From an uncultured Bacilli bacterium (GTDB taxonomy: Bacteria; Bacillota_I; Bacilli_A; RF39; UBA660), in contig CAKOQD010000006.1 of the NCBI GenBank assembly GCA_934101185.1, forward strand, positions 1 to 41,286: a stretch of 41,286 nucleotides of DNA, written 5' to 3'. The number at the start of each line of letters is the position of its first letter. The first letter of the stretch is position 1. A model generated the notes under the pieces. It was not told the DNA's origin. It saw only the letters and a list, made by a program, of their open reading frames with translations, and made no database searches. Below, in pieces: positions 6,170 through 15,001 of the stretch. The position numbers were made by a program, and so were the translations under genes.

Positions 6170-8005
6170 ATGAGTAAAATAATTGGTATAGACTTAGGTA
6201 CAACTAATAGTTGTGTGGCAGTCTTAGAAGCAGGGGAAGCTAAAGTAATCCCAAATCCTGAAGGAAATAGAACTACTCCTTCAATTGTAGCATTTAAAAA
6301 TGGAGAAAAGTTAGTTGGAGATGTTGCAAAGCGTCAAGCTGAAACTAATCCTAATACTGTTCGTAGTATTAAAAGATTAATGGGTACTAAAGAAAAGGTT
6401 GAACTTGATGGTAAGAAGTATAGTCCTGAAGAAATTAGTGCAATGATTTTAACTGATTTAAAGAATAGTGCTGAAGCATATCTTGGAGAAAAAGTTACTA
6501 AAGCAGTAATTACTGTTCCAGCATACTTTAATGATGCACAACGTCAAGCTACTAAGAATGCAGGTAAGATAGCAGGACTTGAAGTAGAAAGAATTATTAA
6601 TGAACCAACTGCAGCATCACTTGCATATGGTTTAGATAAACAAGATAAAATGCAAACTATTCTTGTATATGACCTAGGGGGAGGAACTTTTGATGTTTCT
6701 ATTCTAGAACTTGGTGAAGGTGTATTTGAAGTAAAAGCTACTAATGGTAATAACCATTTAGGTGGTGATGATTTTGATGAAAAGATTATTACTTATTTAG
6801 TTGAAGAATTTAAGAAGGCTAATGGTATTGATTTATCAAAAGATAAAATGGCAATGCAACGTTTAAAAGAAGCAGCTGAAAAAGCTAAAAAAGATTTAAG
6901 TGGAGTAACTACTACTCAAATATCTTGTCCATTTATAACACAAGGTAGTGATGGACCACTTCATTTAGATATGACTCTTACACGTGCTAAGTTTGAAGAT
7001 TTAGTTAGAGATTTAATAGAATCAACTCTTACACCAGTAAGAAATGCAATGAAAGATGCTAAAGTATCTAAAGATGATATTGATCAAGTAATTTTAGTTG
7101 GGGGTTCTACTCGTATTCCTATGGTTCAAGAATTAATTAAGAAAGAATTAGGAAAAGAACCTAATAAATCAGTTAATCCTGATGAAGTAGTAGCAATGGG
7201 TGCTGCTATTCAAGGTGGTGTACTTACTGGAGATGTAAATGATGTAGTACTTCTTGATGTTACACCATTATCACTTGGTATTGAAACTTTAGGTAATGTA
7301 ATGACTGTATTAATTCCTAGAAATACAACAATTCCAACTAGTAAATCTCAAGTATTCAGTACAGCACAAGATAATCAACCTGCTGTAGATATTCATGTTC
7401 TTCAAGGTGAAAGACCAATGGCTGCAGATAATAAAACACTTGGTAGATTCCAACTTACTGACTTACCTCCAGCACCACGTGGAGTACCTCAAATTGAAGT
7501 TAAGTTTGATATCGATGCTAATGGTATTGTAAATGTAACTGCTAAAGATTTAGGTACTAATAAAGAACAAAAGATTACTATTACATCTAATACTTCACTT
7601 TCAGATGATGAAATTGATAAAATGGTAAAAGAAGCTGAAGCTAATAGAGAAGAAGATGAAAAGAGAAAGGCTTTAGCGGATGCTAAAAATGAAGGAGAAC
7701 AAATGATTTTTGCTACTGAAAAGGCTATTAAGGATCTTAAAGATAAAGTTGAAGATAAAGAAAAGTCTGATGCAGAAGAAAAGATTAAAGATTTAAAAGA
7801 AGCATTAGAAAAAGATGATCTTGATGATATTAAGAAGAAGACTGAAGCTTTACAAGAAGTTACTTATGCTTTAGCAGCAAAGGTTTATCAACAAGCTGCT
7901 CCTGAAGAAAATAAAGAATCTAGTGAAGATAATAAAAAAGATGATGGAGTACAAGAAGCAGAATACGAAGGAAGTCTAATGACTTCCCTTATATATAATA
8001 TATAG
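6170..8005 (+). CDS. dnaK: Chaperone protein DnaK (Hsp70), with an atypical C-terminal tail
   Basis: Hsp70 chaperone: N-terminal ATPase (IIGIDLGTTNSCVAV, DLGGGTFDVSIL, ILVGGSTRIP), then substrate-binding beta domain (LLDVTPLSLGIET) and helical lid. 611 residues from ATG 6170, chosen because AAAGG at 6154-6158 is well spaced for it, whereas the ATG at 6161 directly abuts the ribosome site. Bacterial DnaKs usually end in an acidic, EEV-like tail; here the acidic run VQEAEYE is followed by GSLMTSLIYNI, a hydrophobic ending encoded across a perfect hairpin (7970-7987). Core function is not in doubt; the tail may have been altered by sequence change at the gene end. Confidence 0.95.
   Translation: MSKIIGIDLGTTNSCVAVLEAGEAKVIPNPEGNRTTPSIVAFKNGEKLVGDVAKRQAETNPNTVRSIKRLMGTKEKVELDGKKYSPEEISAMILTDLKNSAEAYLGEKVTKAVITVPAYFNDAQRQATKNAGKIAGLEVERIINEPTAASLAYGLDKQDKMQTILVYDLGGGTFDVSILELGEGVFEVKATNGNNHLGGDDFDEKIITYLVEEFKKANGIDLSKDKMAMQRLKEAAEKAKKDLSGVTTTQISCPFITQGSDGPLHLDMTLTRAKFEDLVRDLIESTLTPVRNAMKDAKVSKDDIDQVILVGGSTRIPMVQELIKKELGKEPNKSVNPDEVVAMGAAIQGGVLTGDVNDVVLLDVTPLSLGIETLGNVMTVLIPRNTTIPTSKSQVFSTAQDNQPAVDIHVLQGERPMAADNKTLGRFQLTDLPPAPRGVPQIEVKFDIDANGIVNVTAKDLGTNKEQKITITSNTSLSDDEIDKMVKEAEANREEDEKRKALADAKNEGEQMIFATEKAIKDLKDKVEDKEKSDAEEKIKDLKEALEKDDLDDIKKKTEALQEVTYALAAKVYQQAAPEENKESSEDNKKDDGVQEAEYEGSLMTSLIYNI
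7970..7987 (+). other. Perfect RNA hairpin inside the last codons of dnaK
   Basis: GGAAGTC, loop TAAT, GACTTCC, followed by CTTATATAT rather than a U-tract. It looks like a processing or pausing hairpin between dnaK and pepF, or a weak remnant terminator, and it could reduce expression of pepF-dnaJ relative to dnaK. Confidence 0.55.
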
Positions 8006-8014
8006 GGAGAGATT

Positions 8015-9811
8015 ATGGAAAAGATTAAACAAAGATGTGAAATAGATGATTCTTATAAATGGGATTTGTCTAAGATTTATAGTAGTAATAAAGAAATAGA
8101 TGATGATCTTAATAGAGTTTTGTTATTAACAAAAGAGTTTTGTTCATATGAAGGGCATCTTCTTGATAGTAGTACTAATCTTCTTGATGGTATAAATAAG
8201 TATTATGAAGTAATGAGACTTATTGATAAGTTAGTGGTTTATGCTAATATGAAGCATCATGAGGATATGTCTATTACGAATAATCTTGCTTTAGTAAAAA
8301 GAATAGATGGTGTTTGTGATAAGGTATTTTCTGATATATCGTTTTTTACACCTGAACTTCTTAAGAGTGATTATAGTTTAATAGATAGTTATATGAAAGA
8401 AAATAAAGAGTTAAAGAAGTATGAGTTTGTTCTTAAGGATACGTTTAGGACTAAGGAACATACTTTGACTAAAGAGATTGAAACATTACTAGCATCTTTG
8501 GGAGAAATTTTTAGAAATCCTTCGGATACTTTTGATATGATTGATGATGTTGATATGAAGTTTTCTGATATAGAAGATTCTAATAACAATATAGTTGAAC
8601 TTAATAATAGTAATTATTCTAGGTATATTGAATCAACTGACAGAAGGGTTCGTCATGATGCATTTTATTCTATGTATAATGGTTATGATAGTTTAAAAAA
8701 TACTATATCATCAACATATAAGGGTAATTTAAAAGTTGATAGTTTTCTTGCTCATACTAGGAATTATAGTAGTCCTATACAGATGAGTTTAGATAATGAT
8801 AATATTAGTGTTGGTTTATATAATAAGCTTATTGATACAGTTAATAAAAGATTGGATTTATTACATGATTATATGAGTGTTAGAAAAGATGTTCTTGGTT
8901 TAGATGAGATGCATATGTATGATCTTCATGTACCATTAATAAAAGATATAAATAAGAAGTATACTTATCAAGAAGCAAAAGATTTAGTTCTTAATGCATT
9001 AAAACCACTTGGAGATTCTTATATTGATGATTTAACTAATTTATTTAATAGTAAGTGTATTGATGTTTATAATAATAAGAATAAGAGAAGTGGTGCTTAT
9101 TCATGGGGATCTTACGATACATTACCTTATGTTCTACTTAATTTTGAAGGGTCCTTTAATGATGTTTCAACTATTGCACATGAATTAGGGCATAGTATGC
9201 ATAGTTTTTATTCTCATAAGAATAAAGAGTATCATGATGCGTCTTATCCTATTTTTCTAGCAGAGATTGCTTCGACTGTTAATGAAATACTTTTAAATAG
9301 ATATTGTTATTTAAATGCTAAGGATAAGAATGAAAAGTTATATTATTTGAGTAATTTAATGGAACATATTAGAACTACTTTATTTAGACAAACACAGTTT
9401 GCAGAGTTTGAGAGTATTGTTCATACTAGAACATTTAATGATGAGATATTAACTTGTGATGATTTTTGTAATATATATTATGATTTGAATAAGAAATATT
9501 ATGGAGATAGTGTAGTAAGTGATGATATAATTAAATTAGAATGGGCAAGAATTCCACATTTTTATAATAGTTTTTATGTTTATAAGTATGCCACTGGTAT
9601 ATCTATTGCTTGTAGAATAGCAAGTGATATACTTAATAATAAAGATGGTGCAGTAGCTAATTATATGAAGTTTTTATCTAGTGGAGGATGTGATTATCCA
9701 CTTGAAATATTAAAAAGCGTAGGTATTGATATAGAAAATGATTCTACAATTGATGATGCACTTGATATGTTTGGGGATGCATTAAATGAGTTTAAAGAAT
9801 TAATAAAATGA
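8015..9811 (+). CDS. pepF: Oligoendopeptidase F (M3 family zinc metallopeptidase)
   Basis: Cytoplasmic zinc peptidase that cleaves short peptides. At 598 residues it has the family's length. The zinc site HELGH is at about 390-394 (TIAHELGHSMHSFYS), with the downstream glutamate in AEIASTVNE; the conserved YSWGSYDTLPYVLLNF precedes it and YVYKYATGISIA follows. The start at 8015 follows AGGGAGAG by three bases and lies 9 bases after dnaK. The gene therefore sits inside the heat-shock operon between dnaK and dnaJ, which are normally adjacent. This suggests coordinated peptide degradation under stress (inference). It ends with TGA. Confidence 0.93.
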   Translation: MEKIKQRCEIDDSYKWDLSKIYSSNKEIDDDLNRVLLLTKEFCSYEGHLLDSSTNLLDGINKYYEVMRLIDKLVVYANMKHHEDMSITNNLALVKRIDGVCDKVFSDISFFTPELLKSDYSLIDSYMKENKELKKYEFVLKDTFRTKEHTLTKEIETLLASLGEIFRNPSDTFDMIDDVDMKFSDIEDSNNNIVELNNSNYSRYIESTDRRVRHDAFYSMYNGYDSLKNTISSTYKGNLKVDSFLAHTRNYSSPIQMSLDNDNISVGLYNKLIDTVNKRLDLLHDYMSVRKDVLGLDEMHMYDLHVPLIKDINKKYTYQEAKDLVLNALKPLGDSYIDDLTNLFNSKCIDVYNNKNKRSGAYSWGSYDTLPYVLLNFEGSFNDVSTIAHELGHSMHSFYSHKNKEYHDASYPIFLAEIASTVNEILLNRYCYLNAKDKNEKLYYLSNLMEHIRTTLFRQTQFAEFESIVHTRTFNDEILTCDDFCNIYYDLNKKYYGDSVVSDDIIKLEWARIPHFYNSFYVYKYATGISIACRIASDILNNKDGAVANYMKFLSSGGCDYPLEILKSVGIDIENDSTIDDALDMFGDALNEFKELIK

Positions 9812-9824
9812 AAGAGGGAGTAGT

Positions 9825-10949
9825 ATGGCAAAAAGAGATTATTATGAAGTTCTTGGTGTAGATAAAAATGCGAGTGAATCTGATATAAAACTTGCATTTA
9901 GACGTCTTGCTAAGAAATATCATCCAGATGTTTCAAAAGAAGCTGATGCCGCAGAAAAGTTTAAGGAAGCACAAGAAGCGTATGCTGTTTTATCTGATGC
10001 TGATAAACGTAAGAAGTACGATCAGTTTGGACATGCGGCATTCGAAGGACCTAATGGTAGTGCCGGTGGTTTTGACTTTAATTTCCAAGATATAGATTTA
10101 AGTGATATTTTTGAAGATTTATTCGGAGGAATGGGAGGTCATTTCGGAGGTTTTTCATCATTCGGTGGTTCAAAAAGACAAAGAAAGTCACGTGGTAATG
10201 ATTCACTTTTAGTTATGAATATTACATTTATGGAAGCAGTTCTAGGTTGTAAAAAGGATATAGAAATTACGACGACTGAAAAGTGTAGTGCTTGTTCTGG
10301 TAAAGGTGGATCTGGTGAACATAATTGCGAGACTTGTCATGGAAGTGGAACAGTTACTAAACAACAAAATACAATGTTTGGTAGTTTCTTATCTAAGACT
10401 ACTTGTCCTGATTGTAAGGGTAAGGGTGTTACTTATGATAAGGTATGTTCTAAGTGTCGTGGTAAAGGTGTAGAAAAAGTTCTTAAGAATATTACTGTTA
10501 CTGTTCCGGAAGGAGTAGATACTGGTAACAGAGTTAGATTATCTAATTTAGGTGAACCTTCTTTAGATGAAGGAGAAAATGGTGATTTGTATATCGAGTT
10601 TAAAGTTAAGGATCATGATTTTTATGAAAGACATGGATCTGATTTGATACTTGAACTTCCTATTACCATTATTGAGGCTATATCTGGTTGTAAAAAGGAT
10701 ATTAAGTTGCCTAAAGGAGTTGTTTCGCTTACTATACCATCTGGTAGTGAGTCTGGAGATGTTCTTAGAATAAAAGGTAAGGGTGTAAAGGATCCTAATT
10801 ATTCTAATTATGGTGATTTTTATGTTAAGCTTAAAGTAGTGATTCCAAAGAAGCTAACTAGGGAGCAAAAGGAATTGTTTGATAAGTTATCTAAGACTGA
10901 TTTAAAGGATAAATCTATTGAAAAGTATGAAAAGTTTTTAAAAAATTAA
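9825..10949 (+). CDS. dnaJ: Chaperone protein DnaJ (Hsp40)
   Basis: Co-chaperone that stimulates DnaK ATPase and delivers substrates. Order of domains: J domain (about 1-70, with HPD at 33-35), Gly/Phe-rich linker (about 75-125), zinc-finger domain with four CxxCxGxG-type repeats (CSACSGKG, CETCHGSG, CPDCKGKG, CSKCRGKG; about 155-220), and two C-terminal beta domains. The 374 residues match full-length type I DnaJ. The start is preceded by AGAGGGAG, and the gene closes the HrcA operon before a strong terminator. Confidence 0.97.
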   Translation: MAKRDYYEVLGVDKNASESDIKLAFRRLAKKYHPDVSKEADAAEKFKEAQEAYAVLSDADKRKKYDQFGHAAFEGPNGSAGGFDFNFQDIDLSDIFEDLFGGMGGHFGGFSSFGGSKRQRKSRGNDSLLVMNITFMEAVLGCKKDIEITTTEKCSACSGKGGSGEHNCETCHGSGTVTKQQNTMFGSFLSKTTCPDCKGKGVTYDKVCSKCRGKGVEKVLKNITVTVPEGVDTGNRVRLSNLGEPSLDEGENGDLYIEFKVKDHDFYERHGSDLILELPITIIEAISGCKKDIKLPKGVVSLTIPSGSESGDVLRIKGKGVKDPNYSNYGDFYVKLKVVIPKKLTREQKELFDKLSKTDLKDKSIEKYEKFLKN

Positions 10950-10997
10950 AAAAAGTGTGCTCACAATATACTTTTCCTAACTTAATGATAAAAAATT

Positions 10998-11027
10998 GAA
11001 TCAATTTTAAAAATTGGTTCTTTTTTT
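10998..11027 (+). terminator. Terminator of the heat-shock operon
   Basis: GAATCAATTTT (10998-11008) pairs with AAAATTGGTTC (11010-11020) with one wobble pair, followed by seven T. A weaker hairpin (AAAAGTGT with ATACTTTT, about 10952-10974) lies just upstream, giving a probable double terminator. Confidence 0.85.
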
Positions 11028-11101
11028 ACAATCAAATCTTAAATTTGGTCATTTGACAATGTTTTTTAATGAAAGCAGAAAGAAGTATTGATGTTATCTA
11101 A

Positions 11102-11130
11102 TTGCACTTTTGCTTAATCAAGATTATAAT
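11102..11130 (+). promoter_or_regulatory. Candidate distal promoter upstream of the prepilin array
   Basis: TTGCAC (11102-11107), 17-bp spacer, TATAAT (11125-11130). It lies 330 bases from the first prepilin gene, so it would make a very long leader or an unrecognised RNA. Confidence 0.45.
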
Positions 11131-11246
11131 AGTCTTAATAAATCAAAATCAAATTATAATCATACGCAATAAAAAGTCGAGTAATGAAACGCTAAAAATG
11201 GTATAAATAAGAAAAAACTAAATAAAAATTAACGTTTGAATTAACA

Positions 11247-11281
11247 TTTTTATATTATTTTGTTGCTTTTTATATTATTTT
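11247..11281 (+). repeat. 15-bp direct repeat with 20-bp period
   Basis: TTTTTATATTATTTT occurs identically at 11247-11261 and 11267-11281. The 20-bp period is close to two helical turns, and the second copy fills the spacer of the promoter at 11263-11291, as a dimeric regulator site might. Confidence 0.55.
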
Positions 11282-11291
11282 AAAGTACAAT
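11263..11291 (+). promoter_or_regulatory. Candidate promoter of the first prepilin pair
   Basis: TTGCTT (11263-11268), 17-bp spacer, TACAAT (11286-11291). It predicts a leader of about 160 nt before the ATG at 11460. Confidence 0.6.
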
Positions 11292-11332
11292 TAAATTATA
11301 AAATAAAGAAGAGACTATAGTAAAAAAGCATT

Positions 11333-11356
11333 TTATTAGTTTAAACTAACTAATAA
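11333..11356 (+). repeat. 9-bp inverted repeat in the prepilin leader
   Basis: TTATTAGTT (11333-11341), six-base centre, AACTAATAA (11348-11356): perfect arms. There is no T-tract after it, so it is an operator or RNA hairpin rather than a terminator. Confidence 0.5.
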
Positions 11357-11371
11357 ATATAAAAAATGATA

Positions 11372-11392
11372 ATTAAGTTAATTATACTTAAT
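11372..11392 (+). repeat. 7-bp inverted repeat in the prepilin leader
   Basis: ATTAAGT (11372-11378), seven bases, ACTTAAT (11386-11392). This is the second dyad in the same leader; AT-rich, so chance is possible. Confidence 0.4.
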
Positions 11393-11459
11393 AAATATTT
11401 AAATCAATTTTTTAATAAGAAAAGGTTTTAAAATAATTTTAATTTAAGGAGGTGTTGCT

Positions 11460-11858
11460 ATGGATGTAAAAGGTTTTACTTTAATCGAACTTATTGCAGT
11501 TATAGTTCTCATTGCCATTGTAGGACTCGTTGCTTCCCTAGCTATTGGTAATTATACTAGTTATGGATTTAGTACTATTAATGACCAACTAGATAAACAA
11601 CTCATATTGTCTGCTAAAATGTACTATGCTGATAACAAAGTTGAACTAAAAAAACTCGGCAATAAAAAGGTTAGCTATGAAACTTTAAAAAGTAGTGGCT
11701 ATATAACTAATGATATGGTTGATTATGATGGAAATTCTTGTAATAAGAGTTACGTTGTAGTTTATATGGAAAATAACAAATATAAATATGCTGGATGTAT
11801 TATATGTAATGATGGTTATGTTAATTTAACTAATAAAATGTGTAGGAGTGGGGTATGA
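11460..11858 (+). CDS. Small prepilin-like protein (minimal pilin module)
   Basis: Type IV prepilin-type N-terminus: five-residue leader ending Lys-Gly, then FTLIE with the conserved Glu at mature position 5, followed by about 20 hydrophobic residues that would form the membrane and assembly helix. A basic/polar helix follows (QLDKQLILSAKMYYADNK), then a small globular part with four Cys, near NSCNKSYVVV, GCIIC and MC. The 132 residues match, almost block for block, the first 130-140 residues of the three giant proteins downstream, so it is the same pilin module without an ectodomain. It follows AAGGAGGTG by seven bases and overlaps the next gene by four bases (ATGA). It could be a major subunit or a cap (inference). 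Confidence 0.85.
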   Translation: MDVKGFTLIELIAVIVLIAIVGLVASLAIGNYTSYGFSTINDQLDKQLILSAKMYYADNKVELKKLGNKKVSYETLKSSGYITNDMVDYDGNSCNKSYVVVYMENNKYKYAGCIICNDGYVNLTNKMCRSGV

Positions 11859-14800
11859 AGTATTTTATGAAAAAGATTAAAGGTTTTACTATAATAGAAT
11901 TACTTGTTTGTGTTGTTATATTAGGAATAATTATTTCATTAGCAGTCATGGCTATTGATAAATATATAATTCAAGGACATGTTAGCATTGATAAACAACT
12001 CGATAGACAATTAGAACTATCTGCTAAAAACTACTTAACAGACAATAAAAATACCTTAGCAGTAGATGATTATCTTATTGTTTGGTATACAACTTTAAAA
12101 TCAAATGATTATATGACTAATGATCTTATTGATTCAAAAGGCAATTCTTGTAGTAAAAGTTATGTTGTTGTAAACAAAGAATTAAATAAAAAAGATTATA
12201 AGTATACAACTTGTATTACTTGCGAAAATGATGGATATTCTAATATTTCTAGTAAAAAGGAATGTACTTCTAATTTTACTAGTATTCTAAATTGTAGTTT
12301 TACTAGAAAAGACGATAAAAAAATTCTTGGTGTTAACTCTAATAATACAGAAGAACTTAATTTAGTTTGCCGTGGTAATAATAGTGTTAATTTTAATAAT
12401 AATGCTACTTCTTTAAAAAACGTTTTTACTATAAATAATGGTGAAATTGTTAGTATTAACAATGACACAATAGAAAAAAATAATAAAAAAAGTAGTATTA
12501 ATGCTACAATTAGCGTAAAAACCATTAATTCTAATCCGCTAACTATAGTATTTAATGGAGATGGTAGTCATAGTAAATTAGGCTTTATTGACAAAAGCAC
12601 TAATACTTGGACCAACCATTCTGCAATTCCTATTACCATACCTGTTGATGGTATTGGTCCTAAGTGCAGTCTTAGTGGTCCTTATAAAGATAGTTCTTAC
12701 AAAAATCAAGTTAAAGCTGTTAAAAGTGGTTCAAAGGTATATTATAAACTTACTTGTAACGATGATAATGGCATAAAAACTAAAAATCTATCTAAGGATA
12801 ATTTCATTGTTAATGATTTAGTTGATGATATGAAGATAAATGTTAATAGTAACAATAAATCTTTAACTGGTGATATTGAGGTATCTATATCTAAAAATCC
12901 TACCTCTAAACAACTTAAACTTGGACTTTTAAATGATAGTGTTTTAGATGAGTTTGATAATGGCAATGATATTGTTTATTCTAAAATTGATAATGAAGAT
13001 ACTACCTTAGCTATAGATGATCAAGCTCCTAGATGTAGTTTCTCTGGTCCTTCTTCAGATATAAATATTATGTATTCAAAAACTAGAATGAATATTTCTC
13101 TTAGTCCTACTGATTATGTTTATTATAGTCTAAAGTGTGATGATGAGAATGATATAGAGAATAACTTTAGTATAGATAAGATTGGTAATAATGGATTTAG
13201 TAAAATAGAATGGGTTAAGACTTATAATGTTTCTTATAATGATATTCATATAGGCTATGAATATGTAATAAAAGCTTATTCCACTAGAAGCGAAGGAGTT
13301 GGGTACTTAACTTATAATGTTAAAAATACTATAGATAAAGTTGGTAATACTGGTATTGACAAAGTAATTAACAGTAATAATACTAAAATGATAGATTTTT
13401 CTAAGATACCTAAATGTAATATTAGTACTAGTTATGCTAGTGATTTAAGAAGTGCTACACTTACTGGTCACATGAGCGATGAAAAAGGCCTTAGTGGTTA
13501 TTTATGGACTAATGATCAAGGTCAACCTAGTAGATATAATAGCATCAGTGGCACTAGTAATTCTGTTAGCAATAAAATTACTAACAATGGATATTATTAC
13601 TTACATATGAAAAATATTAATGACCTTACTGGATATTGTTTGGTTTATATAACATCAATTAAAGAAGCACCTCCAAAAGAACCTGTTCTTGTGGCTTCTG
13701 ATGATATTGCAAGTGGTGCTTGGCATAAAGATAATTTTAAACTTACTGCATCAGGAAGCGGTGCCTATGCAACTTACTATTATGGTACTAACGTGAATAG
13801 TATGCTTTATAATAGCCCAATGAATGTAACAACAGAAACTAATGGTACAACATACTATGCTAAAGCTTGTTTACTAAAGGATCATACCAATTGTAGTGGT
13901 GTTGTTAGCTATAATGCTTTACTTGATAAAACAAAACCAACTTGTAGTTTAAGTGGTACTAAAACAAGCGGAGGAGTCTATAATTCAGGTTATTGGACTT
14001 CATCTGATATTAATATTACCCTTAGCTCTACCGATTCAAGAAGTGGTGTTTCTAAGACAACAATGAAAAATCCCCTTAGTGGCAATAGCTATAGTAGTCA
14101 TTTTACAGCCAGTGTAAGTAGTAACTCATTAGGAACTGGTACTGTTAATGCAACTTGTACTGATAAAGCTGGTAATACTAATACTGATAGCTTTAGTATT
14201 AAAATAGATAAACAAAAACCTACTGTTTCCTTAAACCCAAAAGGTAAAAAACTTAGTGGTCCTACTACTATTACTCTTAGTTGTAGCGATGGTTCTGGTA
14301 GTGGGGTAGAATCTAAAAGCATGAAATCTCCGTCTGGTAGTACTTATACTAGTAGTTTTACCATTAGTAAAGATGGTGGTACTGTTACTGCTACTTGTAA
14401 AGATGTTGTTGGTAATACGGCTACTACAAGCGAAGTTTATAAACCTCAATGTACATGGACTAACTGGAGTTGTGGTGCTGCTGATTATCAAAAGAGTTGT
14501 AGTCCTTCTACTACTGATACAAAAAAAGTAACTTGTACCAGTGGTTATAGGAAAAAACTAGTTTACAATGGTTCACCAATTTATTCATATAAGTTTGCTA
14601 ATAATTATAAATCTATTAAAATTGTTAAGATACCTGCAAATACTTCCGCTGCCGCTGCTTGTAAGAAGAATATTAGTTTTGTATCTTCTTGTAATGCATC
14701 TAATGTAGGAAAGTATAAGTATGCTAAAGCTGATAGAAATGGTAGTGATGCTTCTTGTTATGGTTATCTTTGCGAAAAGAAATTAACTGGATATGGTAAC

Positions 14801-14929
14801 TATAAGGAATCCAAACCTAGTTATCATACAACTTGTAGCCCTAGTGGTACTAAAGGTAAGACTGCTTCTTACTCAACCTGTACTAGTGGTTATTACAAAA
14901 TTGATACTTGTACTAGGTCATGCAAATAA
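11855..14929 (+). CDS. Giant prepilin-like surface protein A (1,024 residues)
   Basis: Ten-residue leader ending Lys-Gly, then FTIIELL and a hydrophobic helix: a prepilin peptidase substrate. The pilin module covers about 1-140. Then come blocks shared with its two paralogues: about 145-265; 266-390, opening IPVDGIGPKCSLSGPYKDS; 391-515, opening APRCSFSGPS; 518-605, with SDEKGLSGY and GYYYLHMKN; 608-697, with ASGSG, TYYYGT and GTTYYAKAC; and two Ig-like repeats (about 694-785 and 788-860) marked by GSGV and CTDKAGN/CKDVVGN. A Cys-rich tail (865-1024) ends TRSCK. There is no LPXTG anchor, so display must depend on the N-terminal helix. It overlaps the small prepilin gene by four bases and its ribosome site is AGGAG at 11844-11848. 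Adhesin-like role is inference. Confidence 0.85.
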   Translation: MKYFMKKIKGFTIIELLVCVVILGIIISLAVMAIDKYIIQGHVSIDKQLDRQLELSAKNYLTDNKNTLAVDDYLIVWYTTLKSNDYMTNDLIDSKGNSCSKSYVVVNKELNKKDYKYTTCITCENDGYSNISSKKECTSNFTSILNCSFTRKDDKKILGVNSNNTEELNLVCRGNNSVNFNNNATSLKNVFTINNGEIVSINNDTIEKNNKKSSINATISVKTINSNPLTIVFNGDGSHSKLGFIDKSTNTWTNHSAIPITIPVDGIGPKCSLSGPYKDSSYKNQVKAVKSGSKVYYKLTCNDDNGIKTKNLSKDNFIVNDLVDDMKINVNSNNKSLTGDIEVSISKNPTSKQLKLGLLNDSVLDEFDNGNDIVYSKIDNEDTTLAIDDQAPRCSFSGPSSDINIMYSKTRMNISLSPTDYVYYSLKCDDENDIENNFSIDKIGNNGFSKIEWVKTYNVSYNDIHIGYEYVIKAYSTRSEGVGYLTYNVKNTIDKVGNTGIDKVINSNNTKMIDFSKIPKCNISTSYASDLRSATLTGHMSDEKGLSGYLWTNDQGQPSRYNSISGTSNSVSNKITNNGYYYLHMKNINDLTGYCLVYITSIKEAPPKEPVLVASDDIASGAWHKDNFKLTASGSGAYATYYYGTNVNSMLYNSPMNVTTETNGTTYYAKACLLKDHTNCSGVVSYNALLDKTKPTCSLSGTKTSGGVYNSGYWTSSDINITLSSTDSRSGVSKTTMKNPLSGNSYSSHFTASVSSNSLGTGTVNATCTDKAGNTNTDSFSIKIDKQKPTVSLNPKGKKLSGPTTITLSCSDGSGSGVESKSMKSPSGSTYTSSFTISKDGGTVTATCKDVVGNTATTSEVYKPQCTWTNWSCGAADYQKSCSPSTTDTKKVTCTSGYRKKLVYNGSPIYSYKFANNYKSIKIVKIPANTSAAAACKKNISFVSSCNASNVGKYKYAKADRNGSDASCYGYLCEKKLTGYGNYKESKPSYHTTCSPSGTKGKTASYSTCTSGYYKIDTCTRSCK

Positions 14930-14941
14930 TTAAAAAAAATG

Positions 14942-14964
14942 GCACTTGAAAAAGTGCTTTTTTT
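14942..14964 (+). terminator. Terminator after giant prepilin A
   Basis: GCACTT, loop GAAA, AAGTGC, then seven T. Its loop provides the -35 box of the next gene. The core ACTTGAAAAAGT recurs in the terminators at 39010 and 41175. Confidence 0.88.
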
Positions 14965-14974
14965 GTATTATAAT
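14946..14974 (+). promoter_or_regulatory. Promoter of giant prepilin B, overlapping the preceding terminator
   Basis: TTGAAA (14946-14951, in the terminator loop), 17-bp spacer, TATAAT (14969-14974). Giant prepilin B is thus transcribed on its own. Confidence 0.7.
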
Positions 14975-15001
14975 TTGTTTATATGATATGGAGGTCATAA
15001 A

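Larger units (their letters stand above)
11028..11459. other. Regulatory gap upstream of the prepilin array
   Basis: No gene is supported. The gap holds two candidate promoters (11102-11130 and 11263-11291), a 15-bp direct repeat across the second one, and two inverted repeats in the predicted 160-nt leader. No small ORF with a ribosome site follows the first promoter. Confidence 0.6.

Noticed and set aside
11053..11058. TTGACA as a further promoter before the prepilin array
   Set aside because: No -10-like hexamer lies 16-18 bases downstream.
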